Source: Saururus chinensis (Eukaryota > Streptophyta > Magnoliopsida > Piperales > Saururaceae). From it: DNA of 64,000 nt. The stretch lies in NCBI GenBank assembly GCA_035235625.1, contig CP141150.1, positions 14,078,330 through 14,142,329 of the forward strand. Reading direction: 5' to 3'. Below, piece after piece: positions 38,028 to 47,880 of the stretch. How positions within the stretch are numbered: position 1 is the first letter of the stretch; each line of letters begins with the position of its first letter. The position numbers and the translations under genes are program-made. Below the pieces are notes generated by a model. That model was not told where the DNA came from, did no database searches, and saw only the letters and a list, made by a program, of their open reading frames with translations.

Positions 38028-39231
38028 TGTTGTTACGTCTAAACCAAGACTATGAAAGAGTCTAGTTCAGATTTTTTTTTTTACTTGTCAACTATAGTAA
38101 ACAAGGTCGATCCACAGGGAAAGCCTTGTGCAACAAAGAAAATGATTACGAAAAAAATAGAGTAGAGAAAAATTAAGAAAGAGTGAGAAGAAGAGTATTG
38201 AGGTAAATAAAAAGTTAAGAAATCAAGATGAGAAAATACTAAGGCATTAAGGATCATTGTAACATCTAATGATGTTCTTCATGTATCATGTTATCTCAGT
38301 TAGAATCGAATGAAAATTTTATCTAACCGGAAGATATGAACATTAAGATTGAAAATAAAGATAGAAATGCTTTAGATAAATGAAGGATAAAAACCATTGT
38401 CTCTTAAAGATTTCTATGTATCCAAATCACAAAAGATAAAAAATGAGAGCCTTCAAGCATCTTATGTATCCAAATCAAAAAGAAACAAGAAGAAGAACAA
38501 TATTAAATAAACATCACTTCAAATAAACAAGACTTACTTGAAACCATTGATGAAACATGAATTGAACTCCATTAGATTGTTACAAATCACCTCTAGCCTT
38601 AGCTTGAGAGCTTTAGAAAGTCATTACAATAAAACTAAAAATAAAATTACAAAATGAGAGAAGAAAATAGGGGAAGAGAGCTCCAAAGAGGAGAGAATGT
38701 CCCTTCTATCACGTCCACCCCTCTATTTATAAGAGTAGAAAGGGTTGCTTCAAAGAGGAAAATGAAATCATATCTATAGATTACATCCTGATTGATTATT
38801 TGATTGGACCCATAAATCTTCAGAATTTAGAATTTCTTCCTGACATAGCACTTGTAGTCACGAAAGTCTTCTTTCCATTGCCACCAGAATCATATCAATC
38901 CGAATTATATATAAAAAGATATGATCGAAATACTAAGGCTGTGCCAATCTATCCAAATCAGCTTCTTTCATAATTTAGTTTTATTCATACAAGTCTCAAA
39001 TCAAACGGGTCCACAAGGTTGTGTTCGACCATTCCATGCATGCTTAGACCATTAGGAGCCCATTCTTGACTTTTAAATAGCTTTGGGTAGTTGGGCTTAA
39101 CTTCCTCTTCCAGTTGTATCCTGTTGAAGCCTGTTTAGACATGTAAACTCAATTAAGGTCCAACTAACGTATTTAAAACACAAATAGACGAAATTTGAAA
39201 ATATTTTATTAAACATTGTTTCAGTGCATCA
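38028..39231 (-). repeat. 5' LTR of the Athila-like element
   Basis: Same TG...CA ends as 32341-33583. Differences between the two are scattered substitutions and one indel near the end, consistent with a fairly recent insertion. Confidence 0.92.
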
Positions 39232-39479
39232 CAGATCCATCACCAAATTCTTCTTCAACTTCACCTCTGTGATTAGTTAATCTCGGAACCTGGACGAAAC
39301 TTGGCTTCAGTTGCATTTAGATTGGCATCAATTGAAAATTTACGCACTTTTTTTGTTATATTTAACATGTTCTAAAGTAAGGTTTAACTCTGATGGTAGT
39401 TTGCTGTAAAGTTGCTAATGAAATCCCAATGTTCTATTTTTGTGGTAAATAAAATAAACCTTTGTCTACTATAATTTCT

Positions 39480-40430
39480 TTACTAGGTCAACCATGATAA
39501 TCTCATTGTACGAGAATCTAGTGGAAATACTTTGGAAATGCAGTATATAAAGATTGATAATGCTACTAGTAATTTGAGAAGTTTCTATATGGAAGCTTAC
39601 CTGGGAAAGGGGAGGAAGAGATTAAAAGAGAACTAACTATTAACTAGCATAACTTCTGAATTTTCATTGCTTATTTGATCGGTACATAGTATCACAATTT
39701 ATAGGCTTCAAACCTTCCTCTAAATAGAAGTAAATCTAAATTAGGAATTCAAGTACTATTAGGAAATTACCATTACAATTCATTTTTTAACACTGAGTTG
39801 AAGAAGTTGTTAGATTTGATGTCTAACATAAAAAAATAGATTTAATAAAAGCAAGTGAGGAGTGAATTTTGTTGTAAATGAAGTAGTCTTTCAATTATTC
39901 ATAAATTATATAGCATTGAGCATACAAGGGCATTGTTTTCTTGGTAAGATGTTTAGTTTAGGCCTTATACATATTGCTATAACCATTCTCTCATTTTTCT
40001 TCCTTTCTTTTTTGTTGATTAATCCCATCAGTAATGTATTAAAACCTGTTGTGTGTATGGTGCTCATAGATGATCAGATAGGCAAGTGTTGTTTATTTAT
40101 TCAAGGAGCATGTGAATGACTATGTATACATATTATCTTCAATATTCATTTCCTCAGATCTTGTCTAATTTTTTTGCCTATTAGTCTCTTGATTTGTCGA
40201 AAGGGCAAACAACATCTATTCTTCGAGATGTAATATGTGGCAGAAGAGGTCATCATGGACACTTTTCCTCCTGGCATTCAATTTGTTGACAAATTATGGC
40301 TAAAGGCTTTGCAGGATTGTTTGTCAGAATCTCGGTTTGTACCAAAGGGCTTGCCTTCTGGATTTATTGAAGGTTCTACTGGATATGATACACTAAGCCC
40401 CTCTGATAAACAAAGTATATTTTGAAAGCT
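39480..40430 (+). pseudogene. Unidentified exon-like fragments in the CACTA (plus strand)
   Basis: Two coding-like blocks. At about 39486-39600, after a 'ttactag' acceptor-like end, one frame reads 'IVRESSGNTLEMQYIKIDNA' and continues 'TSNLRSFYMEAY'. At about 40236-40425 one frame reads 'FPPGIQFVDKLWLKALQDCL' and continues 'SESRFVPKGLPSGFIEGSTG'. Both have ordinary protein-like composition with long T-rich non-coding DNA between, as expected of captured exons and introns. I do not recognise the source gene, and the two blocks may come from different genes. Confidence 0.4.
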
Positions 40431-40943
40431 CCTGAAAAAAGTATATTTGATATTATAAATCACAGTACATTTTTGCATATATTGCTAGCAAATGAAACTT
40501 TATACGTTTATAAACTCTGCATATATTCTGAGTGAAAGATTTGACTATTTTTATTGCATGAATTTCTTATATATAGTTTTTGTTAACAACAAAAGAAATA
40601 AAAAACAAATTCTATTTTGAATCTAACAAACTATAGATAAACTGCTATAGATTGGAAGGGGAAAGACTATATCTTGGACATGGTTTTGTTAAAAAATGAC
40701 ACAGGTTGGACCTGGTCATCTGAAGATGTCTTCCTCATTAACATCTATTGAGATAACAAAAACCAAAATGACTATCACGTAATAATTTTTTTTACAAAAC
40801 ATTAAAATCAAGAGCTACACAAAAAGGAAATTATATCAATTGTTAAACTTGCCTGAAAGGTATAGAGTTATAGTATATATGAGTAATAAAGGCAGAAAAA
40901 GGAAGAGTTTTTTTCGCAAAAGACAAACATTTGAAGCACCTAC

Positions 40944-41745
40944 CTCGTTGTGGAAGCATGAGCCATGATGTTCCCACCAATTGGCTTGATCTGTGGCACA
41001 ACAAACATTGCACAGCCATCAACTTGCGCAACAACTTGATTTGTTATCACCATTGCCACGCCAATCTGCACAACATAACTAGCATAAAAACACGGTTCTT
41101 CACACATGAAAAATGTCCTTGTAAAATAGTATTCATAAACACTGGGGCAATGAATTAAAGATGCATAACTATTAGAAAGCACAAGTAAATTGCAACTATG
41201 GTCATAGTTTGTACCCATATGCAAAAGATTAAATCAGTTCAAATTAAAGATTTACTACCAAAACCTGGATTAGAGAGTATGCAGAACTTACAAAGATCAA
41301 GAGAAAAAGTTATAAAACTATGTATCAAAAACATGAGTTAAAGCAGAAAGAGACAAAAGCATCACCTCATCAGCCAACTTCTGAAGACTCCACAAAAACT
41401 TTGCGAGATGCATTTGCCTGATTGTCAATTCCCCCCTCCCGGAGAAGTCTGTTCTGTACAAAGCAGTTGCATTGTCCACTATCATTAGAGCGTCCACTAT
41501 CATTAGAGCTAACCTAAAGCAAAATCAAACACAATAGATTAAGATTTTTAGGACAAACACAATAGTTTATATAATATCAACTATCTATTTAAAACACAAA
41601 ATAATAGAAATGAACTCTAAGAGCAGAAGCTAACAATTGATGTACTTGCTTCAATAATTTTGTCAACCATCGCTTCACTAATTCCTTTGATTTGCAAAAG
41701 CTCTTTTTTTGGAGAATATACAACAGACTCCACCGTGCAAAAAAC
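40944..41745 (-). pseudogene. RAD51: RAD51 exon fragments captured in the CACTA element
   Basis: Three pieces of the RAD51 recombinase on the minus strand. About 41650-41745 holds 'YSPKKELLQIKGISEAMVDK' (N-terminal helix-hairpin-helix region). 41366-41513 holds '[20 protein letters not shown]' and continues '[20 protein letters not shown]' (Walker B and following). 40944-41065 holds '[20 protein letters not shown]' (DNA-binding loop L1 area) through [13 protein letters not shown]. Splice sites at 41514, 41365, 41066 and 40943 are canonical. Exons between the first and second piece, including Walker A, are missing, as is the C-terminus. The Walker B exon contains an 18-bp tandem duplication that repeats ALMIVD. 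This is a non-functional gene fragment carried by the transposon. Confidence 0.9.
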
Positions 41746-42205
41746 TATGAATTATAAAAACTTATAACATAATCTACTATTATGAATTATAACATTTAAC
41801 TTTCCAAAAACTTATCTAATTGTATGCAAGAAAAATTTATCTAATTGTATGTAATACAATCTGCGTTTGCACTCATAACAATAACTAGAAAGATTGATGT
41901 TTATAATGTAAATGTAATTAATGACTCAAATAATTTAAGAAGAAAGAGAGGCTAAAAATTTCATATCTAATTCAAATATTGGTGTCCAAGATAAAACATA
42001 ATTCATAAAAACTGGACAAGTTTGTCTAGAGCTTGATGACCTTCTAGCGGCTACTATTAAATCTCCAATAAAAACTGCAATAAATTTAAAATTTTCGCAT
42101 AACAATGTAAATGTAAAGTACTAGTAGGCATATGCATAATATTTATTATTTTATGTAAGGTTGAGCCAACAAATAGTTTATAAAATATATTAACTTGAAT
42201 GACGG
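41746..42205. other. CACTA interior, AT-rich, no gene seen
   Basis: No similarity recognised between the RAD51 fragment and the transposase remnant. Confidence 0.5.
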
Positions 42206-42235
42206 TTGAGATTAGTAATAAGCATTACGTTAGCA

Positions 42236-42780
42236 TTAACGACGCTTGCATCGTTGCTCCCTCATGAATTCCATAAGCGTGTCAATTTGAGTTTGTTGTT
42301 CATGAATTTGACTTTGTTGTTATTCAATATGGATTTCTTGACGTTCAAGACGTTCTTTATATTCTTCAATCATCGCACGCTCTTCAGAAGCTGACCTTTC
42401 TGTCATTTGAGCTCTTTGAGTAGCATTTTCAAGCTGTGAAGACATCTCTTGTCTTGATGGAGACACTAGGGCCACCTCACCTTTTCCAAGACCACGCACA
42501 TAATTCTTTCATTCCCCTATAATTTTAAATGCTAGTTGGTCTTCAGTTAGTCTATGTGCCCACTCGTCTGAACTTAATGGATCATCGCGAGCTTTAATCA
42601 TTTTATTCTGCAATTATAAATATCTTATGAAGTCAATAAAAAATGTAAACAATTAAAGTTATGATATCAATACATGCAAACTAATCAATAACTAAGTCTT
42701 ACATGCAAATCATGAGCCTCATTGCTTATCCAATCACTTTTTCTTGTTGAGAAGTGGGTTTCTTTGTAAAAATCAATCAT
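42236..42780 (-). pseudogene. Transposase_24-type (TNP1/TNPA-like) coding remnant
   Basis: Two exons. 42703-42780 reads 'MIDFYKETHFSTRKSDWISN' then EAHDLH and a GTAAGA donor. 42236-42607, after a 'gcag' acceptor, reads 'DEWAHRLTEDQLAFKIIGE', a stop, 'KNYVRGLGKGEVALVSPSRQ' and a Glu/Gln-rich coiled-coil tail ending CKRR. The 'FYKETH' start, the VRGLG block and the coiled-coil tail are typical of the Ptta/En/Spm family (Transposase_24), the accessory protein of CACTA elements thought to bind subterminal repeats. Two in-frame stops (after IGE and after HIE) break it. Confidence 0.65.
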
Positions 42781-42781
42781 A

Positions 42782-43243
42782 CTAAAGTGGACACTTTGCA
42801 TCATTCAATAGTCTACCAAATTCACCTAAATCACCACTTTCAAGGTCATTAGAATCACTTATGTTAGTATTTTCTCTTTGGGCAACATTTGAGGCATGGA
42901 CATCAACACCAGTTCCGACCCATATGTCTTGTAACATTTCTTGCATCCCATCAACAGGTTCATCATTAGTAATGTTGCTAAAACCTTCATTTCCACCCTT
43001 CGTTGAAGACATAGGTTCTCCATGATGCTCCCACTAAGTGTAATAGATGTCCATTCCATTGACCAACAAATGTTCTTCAACCTCACTGATATGTTTATAG
43101 TATCTATTAACGCATTTCCTACATGGACACCTGCATCTGTTGGCACTATCTATATGTGGTCTTGCCATATCAATAAACTTTTTAATTCCTTCAATGTATG
43201 ACAACGAATACCTATTTGGTAGAAGTATCCAACTTTTATCCAT
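42782..43243 (-). pseudogene. CACTA TNP2 transposase N-terminal (Transpos_assoc) domain remnant
   Basis: Starts 'MDKSWILLPNRYSLSYIEGI' and carries the metal-binding pattern 'CRCPCRKCVNRYYKHISEVE' followed by EHLLVNGMDIYYT, the transposase-associated domain at the N-terminus of plant TNP2 (TNPD) proteins. An in-frame TAG at about 43034 separates YYT from WEHHGEP; the same frame then runs through an acidic linker to 'LGEFGRLLNDAKCPL' and stops. The Transposase_21 catalytic core that should follow is absent; Transposase_24-type exons come next instead. So the catalytic subunit is lost. Confidence 0.8.
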
Positions 43244-44050
43244 AGCAGTCTACAATTAGCCAACTAAATCATAACTATTTTTCATGACATAGGAGTTTCA
43301 GAAACAAGAAATAGGCAGAGAAAAAAAATACCTATGCTCCTTTTGCCTAGGATGTTTGTCCTCTGCCCTGTGTATAGCAAATGTATCAAAGAAGCATTCC
43401 TGCTTGTCTAGCCCACCCAAATGTACCTTATCCACCACTATATCTACTAAAGTACCTTCATACATATAAAAAGCAGTTAGTGACATAAAGTTATAAGCAG
43501 TCAATTGCAGAAAGCTATCTTTTTAGTTGACAAAAATATGATTTATACATTTGTTCTTGTGATTTCTTTTAATAGTTCTTAACTGAAATGGAGGAGTTTG
43601 TTGTTGGCACAAATAATAATCAGAATGGAATATGCCTAATGTAGACTCCCTATAGCATATTAATTAAAATATTGTTGTTGAATTTGTTGCAACAGAACTA
43701 TTATTTTGTGAAAAATCTTCTACACAATGTCTAGAGTAGTACTACTGAATCTCTCTATCTCTATTTAAGTGATTTCTGGAATAATACTAAATTCTCATAG
43801 CTCCAATTTCTTCTTCAATCATACTGGGTTCATATAGTACATGCTAGAAAGACATGGATTACTGTAGGACTGGTGCCATTATTCAACGGGCTTGACAACC
43901 TTATCATCAAAGACATGCTATGAGGTAAACAACTATTATCAAATAAACAGACATGCTATGAGGTAATCAACTATTTAAAAACAATAAACAACTAAGTTAT
44001 AAGCAATATTACTTTTCTTTAATTTGATGAACCAGTTTATTGTATAACTT
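43244..44050. other. CACTA interior, no gene seen
   Basis: A 68-codon minus-strand open frame (43298-43504) is not recognised. The phrase 'gacatgctatgaggta' is repeated at about 43913 and 43949. Confidence 0.4.
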
Positions 44051-44061
44051 TTGTTTCTGTA

Positions 44062-44262
44062 GGCAGCCAGCCGTAGGACTGAAGTTAATGGGAAAGAGAA
44101 ACAAAAGAAAAGTGTGTCATCGATGTCAGATTCCCATAATTCAGACAATTCTTCTGTAATAGACTTAGATGGGGATGATGAAATGAAAATTGGTGATATG
44201 CCTCTGCCCCCATACCTAAAGCAGACAGAAGCTATGTTGGCAGAAGAGGATCTGATGGTAAG
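44062..44262 (+). pseudogene. Unidentified exon-like fragment in the CACTA
   Basis: Between a 'tttctgtag' acceptor at about 44061 and a 'gtaagc' donor at about 44259, one frame reads 'NGKEKQKKSVSSMSDSHNSD', then 'NSSVIDLDGDDEMKIGDMPL' and PPYLKQTEAMLAEEDLM. The Ser/Asp-rich acidic stretch looks like a disordered nuclear-protein linker. No stop interrupts it. The source gene is not identified. Confidence 0.45.
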
Positions 44263-45137
44263 CAAGGCTGTGCAGGTTACAAAAAAGATATTTATACTTA
44301 TTACAGGAAAGCAGAGGTAATTGTTAATCTGCACGTTTTCCATGTAATTTATGTTCAGTCACCTTCATGCATAAGATCTTAGCACTACATACTTGCAATT
44401 CTTATATTAGAAGTTTTTTTCAAAAGTATTAACATTAATTGTTATATTATCTTTCTGTGATTAGACTCACATGTAATTTACTAAACAAAATGATGCGCAC
44501 AATTATCTTAATTCTTGGTGAATTTTATAAGTCTATGAAATGCTTTTTATTGTTTGACTTTTTAAATTTGCAAAGCTAAAGGATTGGAAGGTCCTAGTAA
44601 ATTACCAAATGCTGGAAACTACCAAAGACCATTGAAGGAGATTAAGAATTGCATGGGTGCCGCCCCTTTTCCTCCTGCAATTATTAAAAGTGGATTATCA
44701 TAGTAACGTTTTAATATTCATAATCAAGTTTTCTAATATTGAATTTAATAAATTAACTGCATAGAATTCATAATCTGTCAAAGTGATTATGTGATATTTT
44801 ACCCTATTTCTGAACATCATGTAATTGATATGTGCTTACAATTGCCCATTACATATTTATGTAATTTATGATCATTACAATCTTAAAAACATATATTGTA
44901 ACTATGACATGCAGGGATATCTCATAATTTTCTGCTGAACATGATTCAATTCCAATAGCTCAACTCTAGGGGTTCTTGAAATACTCCGAAATTTTCAATT
45001 AATTTCTTTAGATTAAGTCTTAAAATCAGACTTGCACTACAATTTTAGCATTCCAGTGGATAGTCTAGAAGCTATATATGGCCGTAATGGTTCCAAATTT
45101 TACTTAGTCTCTGCACTCATAATACGTGGCTTTTATT

Positions 45138-45139
<2 letters not shown>
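44263..45139. other. CACTA interior, mostly AT-rich
   Basis: Short coding-like pieces near 44575-44690 (ending 'YQRPLKEIKNCMGAAP') and 45044-45125 may be further exon debris; neither is identified. Confidence 0.35.

Positions 45140-45223
<84 letters not shown>
45140..45223. repeat. (TA)n microsatellite
   Basis: About 42 uninterrupted TA dinucleotides. The predicted Tyr-Ile repeats in overlapping frames are an artefact of this run. Confidence 0.97.
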
Positions 45224-45225
<2 letters not shown>

Positions 45226-45468
45226 TATACCAAGGAAAATTATCAAATAATTTCAATCTCAAGTAATTTACTAAACCTTGGTATGCTGTTTGACCAGATT
45301 GTCCTTAGGGCAGTAGATATTGTAATTTGAACGTACTTCACCTTTTTTGAATCATCCTGCCCAAACAAGAATCAGGCTATGACAAATGCAAACAAGGAAG
45401 AAGTATTGAAGCAGCTCAGCAAATCTAAGATTTTCAAGAGGTTAACAACAATTATGGTTCATGAGATG

Positions 45469-46860
45469 TGATAAGTACGAAATAATTAGGTTAATTTAGA
45501 GTTAGTTATGGTTTATTTAGATTAAGATAGATATTAGTATTTTAGTTTAATTATTAATAATTTTGTAGTTATTAGTAGTTTAGATATGTATTTGAATCAA
45601 GTTGGAATTTTAATTATATTCTACATGTCTAAAATGTGATATTTTATGCTTTTTAGGTAAATGCGCTTATCAAAGTACTTGGACGATGTTTGGAGTAATT
45701 TAAAATAGTCTTGACATATTTTAAAGTGATTTGGACAACTTTTCGGAGTTATAAACAAGTTAGAAATTAATATAGACATGAAAGAAAGAGCTTAATGAAT
45801 AGAAAATGGACTGTCGAGAAAAACGGTCTAGATTGCAGAAACAGTGTAGCCGTTCGAACGGTCTTGCAGGGCATTAGAACGGGATAACATGATTTTGATG
45901 ACAAATGCAGTATAGGCGTTCAAACGGGCATACAGGGCGTTCGAACAGAATAATGCGTAGTTTCCTTATTTCACCCAATTTTGAGTCCTTTTCATATACA
46001 ACTCTTTCCTACGGATCTTATGCCTATATAAAGACATATTTGGCACGAAATTGGGGGGGGGAACAAGTAGATTTTCTGAAGAGAAGAAGAAAGAAGAAGA
46101 TGGAGAAAAACCCAAAGCTTTCAATGAAGATTCAAGTGCTTTCTTCTACCATGGAAGGCTAGACTTTTCTTTTACTTAAGAGTTGATGAAGCTATAGATA
46201 AGTTTTAGTTTCTTTTCTTTTTAATTTAGATCTCAGTTGTGAATTATGACAATTGTATGATAAGGATTTCCTTTTTAATAGAAGAGTTTTTCATGTTTAT
46301 TCAATTCTATGTTGATTTATTATCTTGTAGATGATAGATTGATGTGGTTTTGATATTTACATCAATTCTAATTTCTGTGATTTAGATGAGATGGTCATAC
46401 AATAGTTTTAATGTTCAGATAATTAAGGACTTGGATGAGTTATACTAAGATTAGACGGGTCATGCCTATAGCTATTTAGTGTAGATGATTCGTGCTATTA
46501 TCGAAGATAGTTCATGCCATAGAAATTAATTAATGATTTTTTTCTGAAGTAATTCTAGCTTGTAGCTGAGAATACTTGTTCATATTCACACTAGATTTAG
46601 ATTAAAAGTTAAGAAATTGTTATGGTTTTATAGTGGATTCGATTTCCTAAGTAAATTCCATCATATTAATCTCTACCTTTTAAATTAGTTTAGTTTTTCT
46701 TTTGCTTAATTAAAGTTTATGTTCTTTTTAGTTTTTAATCAATAAATTCCTATTTAGATTTAGTTATAATTCATCCGTCCCTGAGGTTCGACAACCCTTA
46801 AATACTCATCCTAGTACAATTACCTTGTACACTTGCAAAGGGTTTAATTATAAACGATCA
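45469..46860 (+). mobile_element. Solo LTR (1.39 kb) with 5-bp target duplication
   Basis: Begins 'tgataagtacgaaataatt', ends 'aattataaacgatca' (TG...CA), and is flanked by perfect 'agatg' copies at 45464-45468 and 46861-46865. A TATA-like 'gcctatataaag' lies near 46021-46032 and a phrase 'ctgaggttcgacaaccctt' near the right end is familiar from plant LTRs. No internal domain is present, so it is the product of LTR-LTR recombination. It lies inside the CACTA element and is younger than it. Confidence 0.85.
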
Positions 46861-46865
46861 AGATG

Positions 46866-47880
46866 CCAGTAGCAACATGCGTATTGACTTTTTATATTGT
46901 TTCTGCACTGATTTGCAAATAAATAACCACCATATTCACAACCTAAAGAGTTGAAAAAAAAAAACTAAAAAAAAATCTCAGACAAACCTTAGGGAAGATG
47001 AATGGCGCCCTTGAAAAAACTAGCCAAAAAAGGAACTACTTTGATGGCGATTGGGTTGGGTCGAGGTGGCCAACAGAGGGAATTAACGGTAATTTGAAGG
47101 TGGTCGACCATTATATGGAGATTGATGATGATTTGGGAGGATGTCGGCTGAGCTATGGAGATTGATGCTGATTCATAGGTGATAGACAGAGGAAGATTGA
47201 CTGCAATTTGGGAGATAGCTGACAGAGGGAGAATGACGGCGATTTGTGAGACGGACGACGAAGGGAGATTGCCGGCGTCACAGCTAGGGCACTTCGGGCG
47301 GGATTGACAGAGTCCGGTATGGCAAGAGAGCAGAAGGCATCCCATGCGGGAGAGGCAGTTGTATCCTTGGGGGAGATTTGGTTCGGATTTGGCGCGTGTT
47401 GAGTGAAAATAAAAGCCGTATGTTGGGATCGTGTCATATATGGCTACGTTGAAAGCCCTATACAGTATAAGTGGGTGAAGTTGGCTCAGGTTGGGTCTTG
47501 TTCTGGGTCAAGTTGGCTCAGGTCTAACAAGTTGGCTCAGGTCTAACACATGAAAACCAAAGAATCTACCCGAATGACCTAAAATGGAATGTCAGTACTT
47601 ATTTTAGTTTTCAAGTTTTTAATTTCTCATTTCGGGTCGAGTTGGTTCATGAGTTTTGGTTCTTAGGTCAAACTGGGTTAGGTTCAACAGACTCGATTCA
47701 TATCTCAAGTCAGGTTCTGCAAAACTCGACCTAACCCGACCCGAGATGTAGCCCAAGTGTTGTATAGTATAAAAACTTGGACCGAATATGATACTAATAA
47801 CTTAATTCCTACCCCGACCCAATGTAGCCCGTTTAGGAAAAAATATATATTTTAGATTTTAATATACTATTTAATATAAT
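46866..47880. other. CACTA interior with short imperfect repeats
   Basis: About 47090-47280 has loosely repeated 'gattgacggcgatttgggag' type units; this creates minus-strand open frames (46989-47345, 47153-47437) without homology. At 47470-47545 'caagttggctcaggtctaac' is repeated. Confidence 0.5.

Larger units (their letters stand above)
32341..39231 (-). mobile_element. Athila-like Ty3/gypsy element, complete ends, no pol
   Basis: Two LTRs (32341-33583 and 38028-39231), both TG...CA, flanked by a perfect 5-bp duplication 'cagat' (32336-32340, 39232-39236). On the minus strand the 5' LTR (38028-39231) is followed by a primer site matching the 3' end of tRNA-Asp, and the 3' LTR (32341-33583) is preceded by a purine tract. 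Between them only gag and a protease remnant are seen; reverse transcriptase, RNase H and integrase are missing. The tRNA-Asp primer, and the 'INIPLLDAIKQIPSYAKFLK' block before the protease, point to the Athila group. Non-autonomous, and recent enough that its LTRs remain very similar. Confidence 0.92.
31727..39345 (-). pseudogene. PDIL5-4: PDIL5-4-like exon fragments captured in the CACTA element
   Basis: Thioredoxin-domain part of a plant PDI5-4-type (ERGIC-like) protein disulfide isomerase, in four exon pieces on the minus strand. The first (about 39345 to 32296) holds 'VRKFSIDANLNATEAKFRP' and, after a frame change, 'EFGDGSVPLTAANFEIFAHQ'; the Athila-like element is inserted within it. 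Next are 32032-32089 (ILVVNFYAP, stop, CYWSNRL), 31910-31950 (KPSWEKAAKIIRE) and 31727-31801 (YDHEIHGRILLAKVDCIEEG). Acceptors and donors are intact (for example cag at 32090 and GTAAGT at 32295). The stop replaces the Trp of the APWC thioredoxin motif. The ERGIC membrane domains are absent. It cannot make a working PDI; it could be transcribed as part of the transposon. Confidence 0.85.

Noticed and set aside
43298-43504. 68-codon minus-strand open frame in the CACTA as a TNP2 exon
   Set aside because: No similarity to the TNP2 core and located upstream of the N-terminal domain.
45032-45330. Tyr-Ile repeat protein
   Set aside because: Translation of a TA microsatellite.
46989-47437. Minus-strand open frames of 94-118 codons
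   Set aside because: They arise from short imperfect repeats with no homology and no splice or promoter context.
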